The notes under the pieces: model-generated
Told to the model about the DNA's origin: nothing
Database searches by the model: none
The model's input: the letters and a program-made list of their open reading frames with translations, nothing else
From: CAUSKK01 sp963533935
GTDB taxonomy: Bacteria; Pseudomonadota; Gammaproteobacteria; Cardiobacteriales; Cardiobacteriaceae
Reading direction: 5' to 3'
Assembly (NCBI GenBank): GCA_963533935.1
Contig: CAUSQL010000004.1
Span: 1 to 64,000 of the forward strand
Length of the DNA stretch: 64,000 nt
Position numbers and translations under genes: made by a program
In this document: positions 52,691 to 61,020 of the stretch, one piece after another
Numbering within the stretch: the first letter of the stretch is position 1
Layout of the letters: each line of letters begins with the position of its first letter

Positions 52691-53290
52691 ATGGGAAAAA
52701 GACTTTTGAGAGCTCTCCACCGCCACGGCCGCGAAGCCGTGGGTTGGTGGAAGGAATATGCGGTGAATCCGCGCAGCGTGGGCAGCATTCTGCCCTCCTC
52801 CAACCGGCTGGCCCGGGCCATGACCGCGGCAGCCCTCCGCCACGGCGCCCGGGATGCTTTAATCATCGAGGCCGGCGCCGGGAAGGGGGCCATCACCCAG
52901 GTATTGGCCAAGCACGTGCCGGATTTGGAACGGTTCGTGGCCTGCGAAAGTTTGGAGAACTTCGCCCAGGAACTGCAGCGGCGGCTGCCACGGGTGCAGG
53001 TGGTCTGCGGCCTGGTGCAGGATTTACCGCACTGGCAGAGTTCCGGCAATAAGACCATTGTTTCCTCGCTGCCCTTCCGCAGTCTGCCGCGGCGGGAGGA
53101 AGAGGAAATCGCCCGCTTCTTCCTTAAGGAATTACAGAAAAACCCTCAATCCGTGCTGGTGCAATTCACCTATGGCCTGCGTAATCCCATTCCCCTACTG
53201 GCTCGCCAGAAAAGCATTAACAGCTTTAGGCACGGGGTGGTGTGGCGTAACTCCCCGCCAGCCACCGTGTGGGTTTATCGGGCGGCCTAA
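52691..53290 (+). CDS. SAM-dependent methyltransferase, PmtA-like
   Basis: 199 residues. Rossmann SAM motif IIEAGAGKGAITQVL, preceded by YAVNPRSVGSILPSSNRLAR, which is typical of phospholipid N-methyltransferase-like and rRNA-adenine-methyltransferase-like proteins, and followed by TIVSSLPFRSLP and VLVQFTYGLRNPIP. It may methylate phosphatidylethanolamine; the substrate is inference. It starts 11 bases after the CheX-like gene and may be in the same transcript. Confidence 0.8.
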   Translation: MGKRLLRALHRHGREAVGWWKEYAVNPRSVGSILPSSNRLARAMTAAALRHGARDALIIEAGAGKGAITQVLAKHVPDLERFVACESLENFAQELQRRLPRVQVVCGLVQDLPHWQSSGNKTIVSSLPFRSLPRREEEEIARFFLKELQKNPQSVLVQFTYGLRNPIPLLARQKSINSFRHGVVWRNSPPATVWVYRAA

Positions 53291-53330
53291 TTAGGGCGGT
53301 TATTTGAGCAAAAGGCTTCGCGCGTCCGGT

Positions 53331-53476
53331 TTTACAAACATACGGGCGGTTGTTCGACCTAGCGGTCTCACGCGCTACGCGCTTTATATGTATGTAATTA
53401 AAGCCTTAAATACATACATATAAAGCGCGTAGCGCGTGAGACCGCTAGGTCGAACAACCGCCCGTATGTTTGTAAA
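53331..53476. repeat. Near-perfect 70-base-arm palindrome with family-B insert in both arms
   Basis: Left arm 53331-53400 and right arm 53406-53476 around a 5-base loop. The arms match at the outer ends (TTTACAAACATACGGGC), through the inserted module GGTTGTTCGACCTAGCGGTC and beyond, and at the 5-mer tatat. It ends just before the comF stop. Confidence 0.92.
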
Positions 53477-53478
53477 AA

Positions 53479-54147
53479 TTAACGGCTAAACAGACACAGG
53501 CCGTAAATCTCTTTAGCTCCACCCTTCTTTAAGCATCGGCGGGCCTCGTCAATGGTCGCTCCGCTGGTCATTAGGTCATCAACCAGTAGGACGCGCGGCG
53601 GCGGCGGCCGGCGCAGGTAAAAAGCACCACGAATATTGCGGCGCCGCTGGTGCGCCCGCGCTAAAGAGGACTGGGCCAGCCGGTGCCGCCGGTCCAGCAG
53701 CGTCGAATCCAGCTTAAGGCCGTATTTCTTTACGACCACCTTGGCCAGCAGCTCCGCCTGATTAAAGCCACGCTGCAGCAGACGCGGCCAGGCCATCGGC
53801 AGGGGCAACACCAGGGTGTCCGGCGGCACTGCCAGCGGAATTTCCTCTAACCAGCGCCGCAGAATGGCCAGAGCTACCGCATCTTGACCCAGCTTCACCC
53901 GCAGCAGCAAATCCCGATTTAAACCGCTGTAGTGGCGGCCAAAAAAGGCCCGCTCAAGCCAGGGCTGCTGGGCGCAACGGCCGCAGCGGCGCAAATGCTC
54001 GTCGGCTAGCGGCCGGTTGCAGCATTCACAGAGCCGCGGCAGTCGCGGGCTGGCTCCGTCGCAGGCGGCACAAATTAGGCCAGCGCAAGGCTGGCCGCAG
54101 ACACCGCAGTGGGGTTCAAGGAGAAAATTAAGGATTCGCCGTAGCAC
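53479..54147 (-). CDS. comF: ComF-family phosphoribosyltransferase-like protein
   Basis: 222 residues if the GTG at 54147 is used; the longer open frame upstream is a shadow of suhB. Cys pairs (CGVCGQPCAGLICAACD, CECCNRPL, CGRCAQQP) form the zinc region, and the PRTase motif is VLLVDDLMTSGATIDEARRC. ComF proteins are linked to DNA uptake in competent bacteria. It overlaps the suhB 3' end by 20 bases. The start codon is uncertain. Confidence 0.88.
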   Translation of the reverse strand: MLRRILNFLLEPHCGVCGQPCAGLICAACDGASPRLPRLCECCNRPLADEHLRRCGRCAQQPWLERAFFGRHYSGLNRDLLLRVKLGQDAVALAILRRWLEEIPLAVPPDTLVLPLPMAWPRLLQRGFNQAELLAKVVVKKYGLKLDSTLLDRRHRLAQSSLARAHQRRRNIRGAFYLRRPPPPRVLLVDDLMTSGATIDEARRCLKKGGAKEIYGLCLFSR

Positions 54148-54928
54148 CTTGTAGGCAGGCCAGCAGTAATTTATGTAAATAGACGTTAGCGCAGACAATA
54201 TTATCCTGGTCATAGCTGGCGCTGCGACCCTGGAAGTCGCTGGCCAGCGCGCCCGCCTCCTGCGCAATGAGAATGCCCGCCGCAATGTCCCATGGCTTAA
54301 TGCCCATTTCAAAATAGCCGTCCTGGCGATTGCAGGCGACAAAACAGAGGTCGAGGGCCGCAGAACCAAAGCGGCGCAGGTCGCCAAACTCCTTAAGTAC
54401 GCTGGCCGCCAGCGCATATTGGCGGGGTAGTAATTCCGGCTGGCGGGTGGGGAAGCCGGTGGCAACAATGGCCCGCAGCGGATCACGATTCTGATGCACA
54501 CGAATACGGCGGCCATTCAGCATGGCCCCCTGGCCGCGTAGGGCGGAAAAGGTTTCATTGCTAACGGGATTATGAACTATGCCTAGCTCCAGCTTGCCGC
54601 GGCGTACCAGCGCAATGGAGACGGCGAAGTGGGAGAGGCCGTGGAGAAAATTGGTGGTGCCGTCCAGCGGGTCTATGACCCAGAGGAACTCACTTTCCTG
54701 CTGGCTGCCATGCTGGCCGCCTTCTTCACCAAGGAAAGCGTGGTCGGGATACTTGGCCTTGAGGGCGCTAATAATCATTTTTTCCGTGTTTCTATCTACC
54801 TCACTGACTAGATCAGAGCGGCCCTTATCCTCAATTTTTATGCGATCTAAATGATGAAAAGAATCTTCCAGATAACGACCGGCGTCTTCCGCGACACGTT
54901 TGGCAATGTTTAACATCGGCAAAGACAT
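54128..54928 (-). CDS. suhB: Inositol-1-monophosphatase SuhB
   Basis: 266 residues. Metal-binding motifs GEEGG, WVIDPLDGTTNFLHG and KPWDIAAGILIAQEAG, with DLVSEVDRNTEKMI, match SuhB/IMPase. SuhB also joins rRNA antitermination complexes in E. coli. GAGG precedes the ATG at 54928. It sits before tRNA-Val in the opposite direction. Confidence 0.95.
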   Translation of the reverse strand: MSLPMLNIAKRVAEDAGRYLEDSFHHLDRIKIEDKGRSDLVSEVDRNTEKMIISALKAKYPDHAFLGEEGGQHGSQQESEFLWVIDPLDGTTNFLHGLSHFAVSIALVRRGKLELGIVHNPVSNETFSALRGQGAMLNGRRIRVHQNRDPLRAIVATGFPTRQPELLPRQYALAASVLKEFGDLRRFGSAALDLCFVACNRQDGYFEMGIKPWDIAAGILIAQEAGALASDFQGRSASYDQDNIVCANVYLHKLLLACLQGATANP

Positions 54929-55031
54929 GGTAAAGCCTCACAAAAATAGTGATTTTAACAAATGGGTTTGACTTAAAAATATTTATATTTCAAATAATTA
55001 ATAAAATTTTTCATCGGACTTAAAAAAAGTC

Positions 55032-55059
55032 TGGACAAAAAAATTTCTGCTGCTAGAAT
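55032..55059 (+). promoter_or_regulatory. Sigma70-type promoter for tRNA-Val/tRNA-Asp
   Basis: TGGACA at 55032-55037 and TAGAAT at 55054-55059, 16 bases apart, ending 16 bases before the tRNA-Val 5' end. Confidence 0.65.
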
Positions 55060-55075
55060 GACTTTCTTTCAAATG

Positions 55076-55151
55076 GGAAGCTTAGCTCAGTTGGTAGAGC
55101 ATCGCCCTTACAAGGCGAGGGTCATAGGTTCGAGTCCTATAGCTTCCACCA
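55076..55151 (+). tRNA. tRNA-Val (UAC)
   Basis: 76 nt with encoded CCA. Acceptor GGAAGCT pairs with AGCTTCC; anticodon arm TCGCCCTTACAAGGCGA with TAC; T arm AGGTTCGAGTCCT. Confidence 0.95.
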
Positions 55152-55155
55152 ATGC

Positions 55156-55232
55156 GGAGTGGTAGTTCAGTTGGTTAGAATACCTGCCTGTCACGCAGGG
55201 GGTCGCGGGTTCGAGTCCCGTCCATTCCGCCA
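55156..55232 (+). tRNA. tRNA-Asp (GUC)
   Basis: 77 nt with encoded CCA. Acceptor GGAGTGG pairs with CCATTCC; anticodon arm CCTGCCTGTCACGCAGG with GTC; T arm CGGGTTCGAGTCCCG. The A/T-rich glycosyltransferase region begins right after it. Confidence 0.95.
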
Positions 55233-55361
55233 ATCTATTACCTTTTCTTAAGTAGCTTGTTAATAATCTATTTCTCTTAAGATTCCTTAATTTATCTATA
55301 TTTCATAGTCTAAAATGTTCGGCACACAATTTGTATTAAATAGCTATGTTGTGTCTTAAGA

Positions 55362-57278
55362 ATGCTATTTATGGATAAATTTATAAACAAATCTGTCAGT
55401 TATTATCTAATAAGCCTAGTATTAATAATAATTATTTATGGCAAAACCATATTTTTTGATTACGTTTGGGACGACTATACCCTGTTAGTTTCAAATGCCG
55501 AGTTAATTAATAGTGATTTAAGCTGGTCTATGGTAGCGCGACCGGTAATGCCTGATACCAGCTACTTTAGGCCATTAGTATTATTTAGTTGGTGGCTGGA
55601 GGGTAGGGCTCTTGGTAATTTGTATCCAGCCCTTAGCCATGGCATAAACATAATTTCCTTTTATCTATTATGCGCTGTAATATTTAATTTTATAAAAAAA
55701 ATATTAATAATTTGCACTAATAGTAAATATGCTAATTTATCAACAATAATTGCCACCTCCCTATATATTGTGCACCCGGCAAATGTTGAAATGGTAGCAT
55801 GGGTGGCCGGTCGTTTTGACCTTTTCGCTGATTTATTTATCTATCTTGGTTTACTTCTATTTATTTCTAAAATAAATAGTCATATAAAATTATCATTAAT
55901 TGTGGCTAGTTATATTCTTGCTCTAATGTCCAAGGAAACTGGAGTACTTTTAGTGGCACTTATCCCGCTAATTGATTTAGTGCAAAAACAGGATGGATAT
56001 AAAAGCTGGACTAAATTAATTAGCAATAGCTTTTATGAAAATAAAAACTTGTATATAGGTTTATTAGTAATTACAGGCTTATATATTTGGATAAGAGCTA
56101 GCCATGCCTCTGGTATTTATCATCAATCTATAAATCTAGAGTATATAAATACTGCTTATTTTGAAAAACAGTTACCCCTATTGGCACTTTCTAAATACAT
56201 TAGCTATAGTTTATTTCCATTTATTAATGATGGGATATTTTCTTCAATTAATTACATTACATCTAACAAAAATAATTATATCTTTGCGTGGCTTTGGCTA
56301 ACACTATCGCTGATATCCCTAATTTATTTAATAAAGATTAAGAGTAGATTTTTACTAATATTAATTTCCTATTTAATGGGACTCATTCTAGTTATCCATT
56401 TATTGCCATTAAGAATAGCTGAAAATCTAATACAGCATCGTTTCCTCGGTCTATCTTTAGGATTCATTTCCTTGGCTTTAGCGTTTTTAGCCGATAAGTT
56501 ATTGGTAAAAGGCTATTTAACTAAAGAAAGTAAATTAAATTTACTGCCTTTTATATACTTAGTATCGTTGTTAATTTTTACGAGTACCCAAACTTCCTAT
56601 TGGAAAAATTCTGTAATTCTATGGAACAACTATAATAGGCAATATAAAGAACAAAATAATGGCTTGACTAGTATTAATTACTTTAAAAATCTTTTACACA
56701 ATAAGTCTAATTTAGATGAAATTAAATCTATAGTTGATGATGAGTTAGCGATCAGTAAAAAACTAAATATAGAGCCAAGAGTTGATATACAGATAGGGTA
56801 CGCTGAATTTCTAATTAGGATAATGAAAGACCCTAAGGGGTTAGCTGTCCTAGATAATTCCATTTCCATATTTGAAAATGGTAATTTTGGTAAGAAAGAA
56901 CGTAATAAATACTTAGAAAATTTATATAGACTAAAGGTGCAAGGCAGTAATTATATTAATAATGACTATAAGTTAGCAAAAATTTATCTAGATAAAATAG
57001 AAGATATTAATGAAAATTTTTATAATAATCCGGAGTATTTACAGGAACTAATTCTGGTAAATATCTTAGATAATAATGTTGATGAATTAAAACAAAATTT
57101 ATCTAGATTAGCTAAATTTAATAAGGTGCAGTATTCAGATAAATCAGTAAATGAATTATTATATAAATATGTAAACTTCTTTGCTAAGGCTAGCTGTAAG
57201 GCTCATTATCGAATTATCCCTGCCTGTGAAAATAATTTTGATATGTCTAATTACGTCAAACAATTAGATATACACTAG
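55362..57278 (+). CDS. GT-C-type polytopic glycosyltransferase-like protein 1
   Basis: 638 residues in very A/T-rich DNA. About ten membrane helices fill residues 15-430 and a soluble helical C-terminal part follows. GT-C hallmarks are the first-loop acidic pair in DYVWDDYTLL (D37, D38), YFRPLVLFSWWLEG, VHPANVEMVAWVAGRFDLFA and MSKETGVLLVALIP, resembling TMTC/DUF1736-type transferases that use lipid-linked sugars. It is strongly similar along its length to the next gene (a tandem duplicate). It starts the operon that encodes a lipid-linked pentose pathway, so it may transfer that sugar in the periplasm. Acceptor unknown. Confidence 0.78.
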   Translation: MLFMDKFINKSVSYYLISLVLIIIIYGKTIFFDYVWDDYTLLVSNAELINSDLSWSMVARPVMPDTSYFRPLVLFSWWLEGRALGNLYPALSHGINIISFYLLCAVIFNFIKKILIICTNSKYANLSTIIATSLYIVHPANVEMVAWVAGRFDLFADLFIYLGLLLFISKINSHIKLSLIVASYILALMSKETGVLLVALIPLIDLVQKQDGYKSWTKLISNSFYENKNLYIGLLVITGLYIWIRASHASGIYHQSINLEYINTAYFEKQLPLLALSKYISYSLFPFINDGIFSSINYITSNKNNYIFAWLWLTLSLISLIYLIKIKSRFLLILISYLMGLILVIHLLPLRIAENLIQHRFLGLSLGFISLALAFLADKLLVKGYLTKESKLNLLPFIYLVSLLIFTSTQTSYWKNSVILWNNYNRQYKEQNNGLTSINYFKNLLHNKSNLDEIKSIVDDELAISKKLNIEPRVDIQIGYAEFLIRIMKDPKGLAVLDNSISIFENGNFGKKERNKYLENLYRLKVQGSNYINNDYKLAKIYLDKIEDINENFYNNPEYLQELILVNILDNNVDELKQNLSRLAKFNKVQYSDKSVNELLYKYVNFFAKASCKAHYRIIPACENNFDMSNYVKQLDIH

Positions 57279-57288
57279 GAAGCAAAAT

Positions 57289-59214
57289 ATGGATTTTTTA
57301 AAACGACATATAAATACCAAAAGATTTTTTTACATCGCTAGTTTTGTACTATTGCTAATACTTTATGGAAGAACTTTAGGCTATGAATACGTATGGGACG
57401 ATGCTTTTTTGCTAGTAAATAATCCAGCAATAGTTAGTCATGATTTACGAATAGATTTATTGTCGAGACCACTTTTCGAAAATGTTGGTTACTTCAGACC
57501 TTTAGTATTCTTTAGTTGGTGGTTAGAAACTAGATTATGGGGAGATTTGAATCCATATTTAAGTCATGCCATAAATCTATTATTTTTCTATGGACTGATA
57601 ATAATAGTATTTAACTTAATTAATCTACTGATAAAAAGTAAAAATATTGAAAATGCAACTGCCATATCCGCCATATGCCTATTTATATACATGGCACATC
57701 CGGCTAATGTGGAAACAATAGTTTGGATTGCTGGTCGCTTTGATCTTTTTGCTACATTTTTTATATTTTTAACTATCTATATATTTGTTCGTATGAAGCA
57801 CAGTTATCTACGCGATTTATTGATAATTCTAACCACTAGCTGTGCCCTTTTATCGAAGGAAACCGGAGTACTATTATTGGTCCTATTACCAATAATGTAT
57901 TTATATACTAAACAGAATGGAGAGTATGCTTGGTATAAATTGCTAGATGATTTTTATATTAATAATCGTCGTATGGTACTAGGTATATTATTAATTAGCT
58001 GTATCTATTTCATAACTAGATTTATGGTTACTGGCCATAGTGCTTATCATCTTTCCTTTGATATGGCCTTTATCAAGAAGTATTATATTGAATATCAAGC
58101 CCCCATAATATCCATTCAGGAATATATTACACGTACGGTTTTCCCATTTTTAAATAATGGTTATTTCAATCAATTTACCTATCAGTCTGACACAAAGTAT
58201 ATTTATTCCTGGCTGGTTGTAATAGCCTTCTTAGCAACATTAATTTATCTATTAAGAAAAAGAAACAATAAGGCCATGCTATTGCTAGCCTATCTGGTGG
58301 GCATAAGCTTGGTTGTTAATTTAATTCCTTTAAATAGAATGGAGAATGTTCGCCAGGATAGATTCTTATTTGTTTCCACCATATTTTTTATTATTTTATT
58401 GTCCCAATTAATAGCTAATTTATTTAATGGTAAAAATGTCCAAAACTGGAAGCCTTTATTAATATTTAGCTACACCATCGCTATGGCGGTGGCCACTAGT
58501 GTACTAATGGGTATTTGGCGTGATGAAGACGTATTCTGGGAAAGAAATAACAATATCTTTAAAAGTGAATATGCTGATGGCCAGCGGGTTCTAAAGCTCT
58601 ATTTTTATCGTCTGGTAGCTAAACCTGAAGTCGACCTCAATTTTATGCGTGATATTTTGACTAAAGAGAAAATCTATAGTGCAAGAACCGGCAAGAAATT
58701 GGAACTAATGCATTTTACTAACTATGCCAGAGTTAGCATTAGGGACCGCGGTGAAGAAGAAGGCTTACTCATTCTTGAAGAAATAATGCCAGCCTATGAA
58801 AATAAACGGGACGATGTTGGCGCTGAACGTGAGCGAATATTAGACATAGTCAGTATTTATAGTGTTTATGTGGAGGGGTTAATTTATGTGCGCCATGACT
58901 TTAATCGTGCCAAAGAATATGTAAATAGAATAAAAAATATCGACCCAGAAGAATTTAATAAGAATGTCAATTTAATTCGTCTGGATATGGTGGTTAATTT
59001 ATTACTTGATAAACCCCAGGAATTAAAGATTGATTTAGCATTACTCAAGCAAGCGAAGCAATCACTAATTAACGATAAAACCCCCGTGGAACAGGCCGAT
59101 GAATTTGTTGATTTTCTTGTCGGAGAATTATGTCCAGTTGTAAAGGCCAATGTACCCGCATGCCAACCAAATTTTTCTATGCAAGCCTATAGAGAGAAAT
59201 TAGCCAATGAATAA
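57289..59214 (+). CDS. GT-C-type polytopic glycosyltransferase-like protein 2
   Basis: 641 residues, also A/T-rich. The same motifs fall at the same positions as in protein 1: EYVWDDAFLLV (D37, D38), YFRPLVFFSWWLET, AHPANVETIVWIAGRFDLFA and LSKETGVLLLVLLP. A C-terminal helical region of about 190 residues ends ACQPNFSMQAYREKLANE, matching ACENNFDMSNYVKQL in protein 1. It starts 10 bases after protein 1 and overlaps the UbiA-like gene by 8. Two copies suggest separate linkages or acceptors. Confidence 0.78.
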   Translation: MDFLKRHINTKRFFYIASFVLLLILYGRTLGYEYVWDDAFLLVNNPAIVSHDLRIDLLSRPLFENVGYFRPLVFFSWWLETRLWGDLNPYLSHAINLLFFYGLIIIVFNLINLLIKSKNIENATAISAICLFIYMAHPANVETIVWIAGRFDLFATFFIFLTIYIFVRMKHSYLRDLLIILTTSCALLSKETGVLLLVLLPIMYLYTKQNGEYAWYKLLDDFYINNRRMVLGILLISCIYFITRFMVTGHSAYHLSFDMAFIKKYYIEYQAPIISIQEYITRTVFPFLNNGYFNQFTYQSDTKYIYSWLVVIAFLATLIYLLRKRNNKAMLLLAYLVGISLVVNLIPLNRMENVRQDRFLFVSTIFFIILLSQLIANLFNGKNVQNWKPLLIFSYTIAMAVATSVLMGIWRDEDVFWERNNNIFKSEYADGQRVLKLYFYRLVAKPEVDLNFMRDILTKEKIYSARTGKKLELMHFTNYARVSIRDRGEEEGLLILEEIMPAYENKRDDVGAERERILDIVSIYSVYVEGLIYVRHDFNRAKEYVNRIKNIDPEEFNKNVNLIRLDMVVNLLLDKPQELKIDLALLKQAKQSLINDKTPVEQADEFVDFLVGELCPVVKANVPACQPNFSMQAYREKLANE

Positions 59215-60112
59215 GCATCTTATTAAGCTCCTACGCCCTCACCAGTACATTAAGAATAGTTTTGTATTTCTGGGCTTTATCTTTGCTCACCAGTGGCAAT
59301 GGCCAACAATTTTGCAATCTATTTATGTGTTTTTTGCCTTTTCCGCGGTGGCCAGCAGCGTTTATATCTTCAATGATTTAATTGATGTGGAATCGGATCG
59401 GAGGCACCCAACCAAATGCAAGCGCCCCTTGGCCTCCGGCGCCGTTAGCATTAATACGGCCATTCTCACCATTGTGATTCTGCTGGGTACCACCTTTAGC
59501 CTGTTGGCCCTGGGAGGCTATTGGATAGTGCTCTTCATTTTGCTCACCTATATTTTGATAAACATCATGTACAGCTATTCCTGGAAACATGTGGTGCTGC
59601 TGGACGTGTTTGTCATCGCTTCCGGCTTCATTTTGCGCATTCTTGCGGGCACGGTGGGGCTACTCATAAAACCATCGGCCTGGCTGCTGGTGTGTAGTTT
59701 GATGCTGACCCTATTTTTAGGTTTCTGTAAGCGCTTTACGGAGCTGCAGCAGATTCTTGCGGAAGAGGGCAAACAGAACGAAACCCGCAAGGTGCTGGAC
59801 GACTACAGCCTGGATTTGCTTAACACCCTTATTTCTATAAGTGCCGCTTGCGCCATCATGGCCTTTGCCAGCTATACGGTGGCGCCAACCACCGTGGCCC
59901 TGCACAGCACGGAGAACCTCATTTACACCCTGCCGCTGGTTATTTACGGCATTTACCGCTACTTATATTTAACTAAGGAACAGGCCAAGGGCACAGATAC
60001 GGCGCGGGATTTATTGACGGACAGCCATTTAATTATCACCAGCATTCTGTGGATTGCCCTAACCACGTTAATTCTGTCGCGGGCCATTGTCACTTCCGGA
60101 CTAACCCTATGA
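59207..60112 (+). CDS. Decaprenyl-phosphate phosphoribosyltransferase-like (UbiA family)
   Basis: 301 residues, eight to nine membrane helices. The Mg/diphosphate motif NDLIDVESDRRHPTKCKRPL (from residue 56) with the ASG that follows is the signature of the DPPR-synthase branch (NDxxDxxxDRxHPxKxxRP); a second acidic motif is DVFVIASGFILRILAG. This branch joins PRPP to decaprenyl phosphate, the first step to decaprenylphosphoryl-arabinose. G+C rises here relative to the two GT-C genes. It overlaps its neighbours by 8 and 4 bases. Confidence 0.88.
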   Translation: MNKHLIKLLRPHQYIKNSFVFLGFIFAHQWQWPTILQSIYVFFAFSAVASSVYIFNDLIDVESDRRHPTKCKRPLASGAVSINTAILTIVILLGTTFSLLALGGYWIVLFILLTYILINIMYSYSWKHVVLLDVFVIASGFILRILAGTVGLLIKPSAWLLVCSLMLTLFLGFCKRFTELQQILAEEGKQNETRKVLDDYSLDLLNTLISISAACAIMAFASYTVAPTTVALHSTENLIYTLPLVIYGIYRYLYLTKEQAKGTDTARDLLTDSHLIITSILWIALTTLILSRAIVTSGLTL

Positions 60113-61020
60113 TTAGTAACTGGCAAATTCGCGCCGTAATAATTTCCGTACTGGTAACCATCGTCGCCTATGTGGGCATTTCCCTCTATGCGGGCTGGCA
60201 TGAAACGGTGGCCATCTTTTCGCAAATCGGCTGGACTGGCTTGGCTATTGCGCTGGCCCTGGCCCTAGTTAATTACCTGCTGCGTTTCGTTCGCTGGGAT
60301 ATTTATTTGAAATATCTCAAGCACCCCATCAAGCTCTGGCCAAATTTTTTAATTTACGTGGCCGGCTTCGCTCTCACCACCACCCCGGCCAAGGCCGGCG
60401 AAGCCATTCGCAGCTATTACCTCACCAAATACCAGGTGCCGGTGAGCACCTCCCTGTCCGTGCTGGTCAGCGAACGCATTTCCGACCTGGTGGCCATCGT
60501 GCTGCTGTCCTGCCTGGGCGTGTGGCAATACGAGGTGGCGCGCATGCCCATATTGGTAACACTAATTTTTATTGGCCTCTTTGGCTATCTGGTGGTGCGG
60601 CCGCCGCAATTCATTCAAAACCACCCCCACAAAATTGTCAGCAAGATTAATGAAATTATCGTTTGCTGCCGCCGCACCAATAATCTGCGCAATCTCATCA
60701 TCACCAGCGTCATCAGCCTGTTTTCCTGGGGCGCCGAGGCGGTGGCCTTCTATTTTGTTTTGCACTGGCTGCACTGGGACATTTCCTTTAATACGGCGGT
60801 ATTTATCTATGCCATTTCCATGTTGGCCGGCGCCATCAGCTTTTTGCCCGGCGGTCTCGGCGGTGCGGAAGCGGTGATGATTAGTCTGCTATTGCTGAAT
60901 GGTTTGGATAAGCAGAGCGCCTTTGCCGTTAGCATTTTTATCCGTCTGACCACGCTGTGGTTTGCGGTACTCTTAGGATTTATGGCTTTATTTTCACTAA
61001 TGCGAGAAAAAAATGACTGA
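60109..61020 (+). CDS. Flippase-like UPF0104/LPG_synthase_TM-type membrane protein
   Basis: 303 residues from the ATG at 60109 (the ATG overlaps the previous TGA). Eight or so membrane helices with NYLLRFVRWDIYLKYL, TTTPAKAGEAIRSYYLTKY, VSERISDLVAIVLLS, and SFLPGGLGGAEAVMISLLLL, the usual family motifs. In this position it could move the lipid-linked sugar or an intermediate across the inner membrane; that is inference. It overlaps the DprE1-like gene by 8 bases. Confidence 0.82.
   Translation: MISNWQIRAVIISVLVTIVAYVGISLYAGWHETVAIFSQIGWTGLAIALALALVNYLLRFVRWDIYLKYLKHPIKLWPNFLIYVAGFALTTTPAKAGEAIRSYYLTKYQVPVSTSLSVLVSERISDLVAIVLLSCLGVWQYEVARMPILVTLIFIGLFGYLVVRPPQFIQNHPHKIVSKINEIIVCCRRTNNLRNLIITSVISLFSWGAEAVAFYFVLHWLHWDISFNTAVFIYAISMLAGAISFLPGGLGGAEAVMISLLLLNGLDKQSAFAVSIFIRLTTLWFAVLLGFMALFSLMREKND

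Noticed and set aside
54148..54516. N-terminal extension of ComF in the open frame
   Set aside because: It is antiphase sequence within suhB with no ComF-like content.
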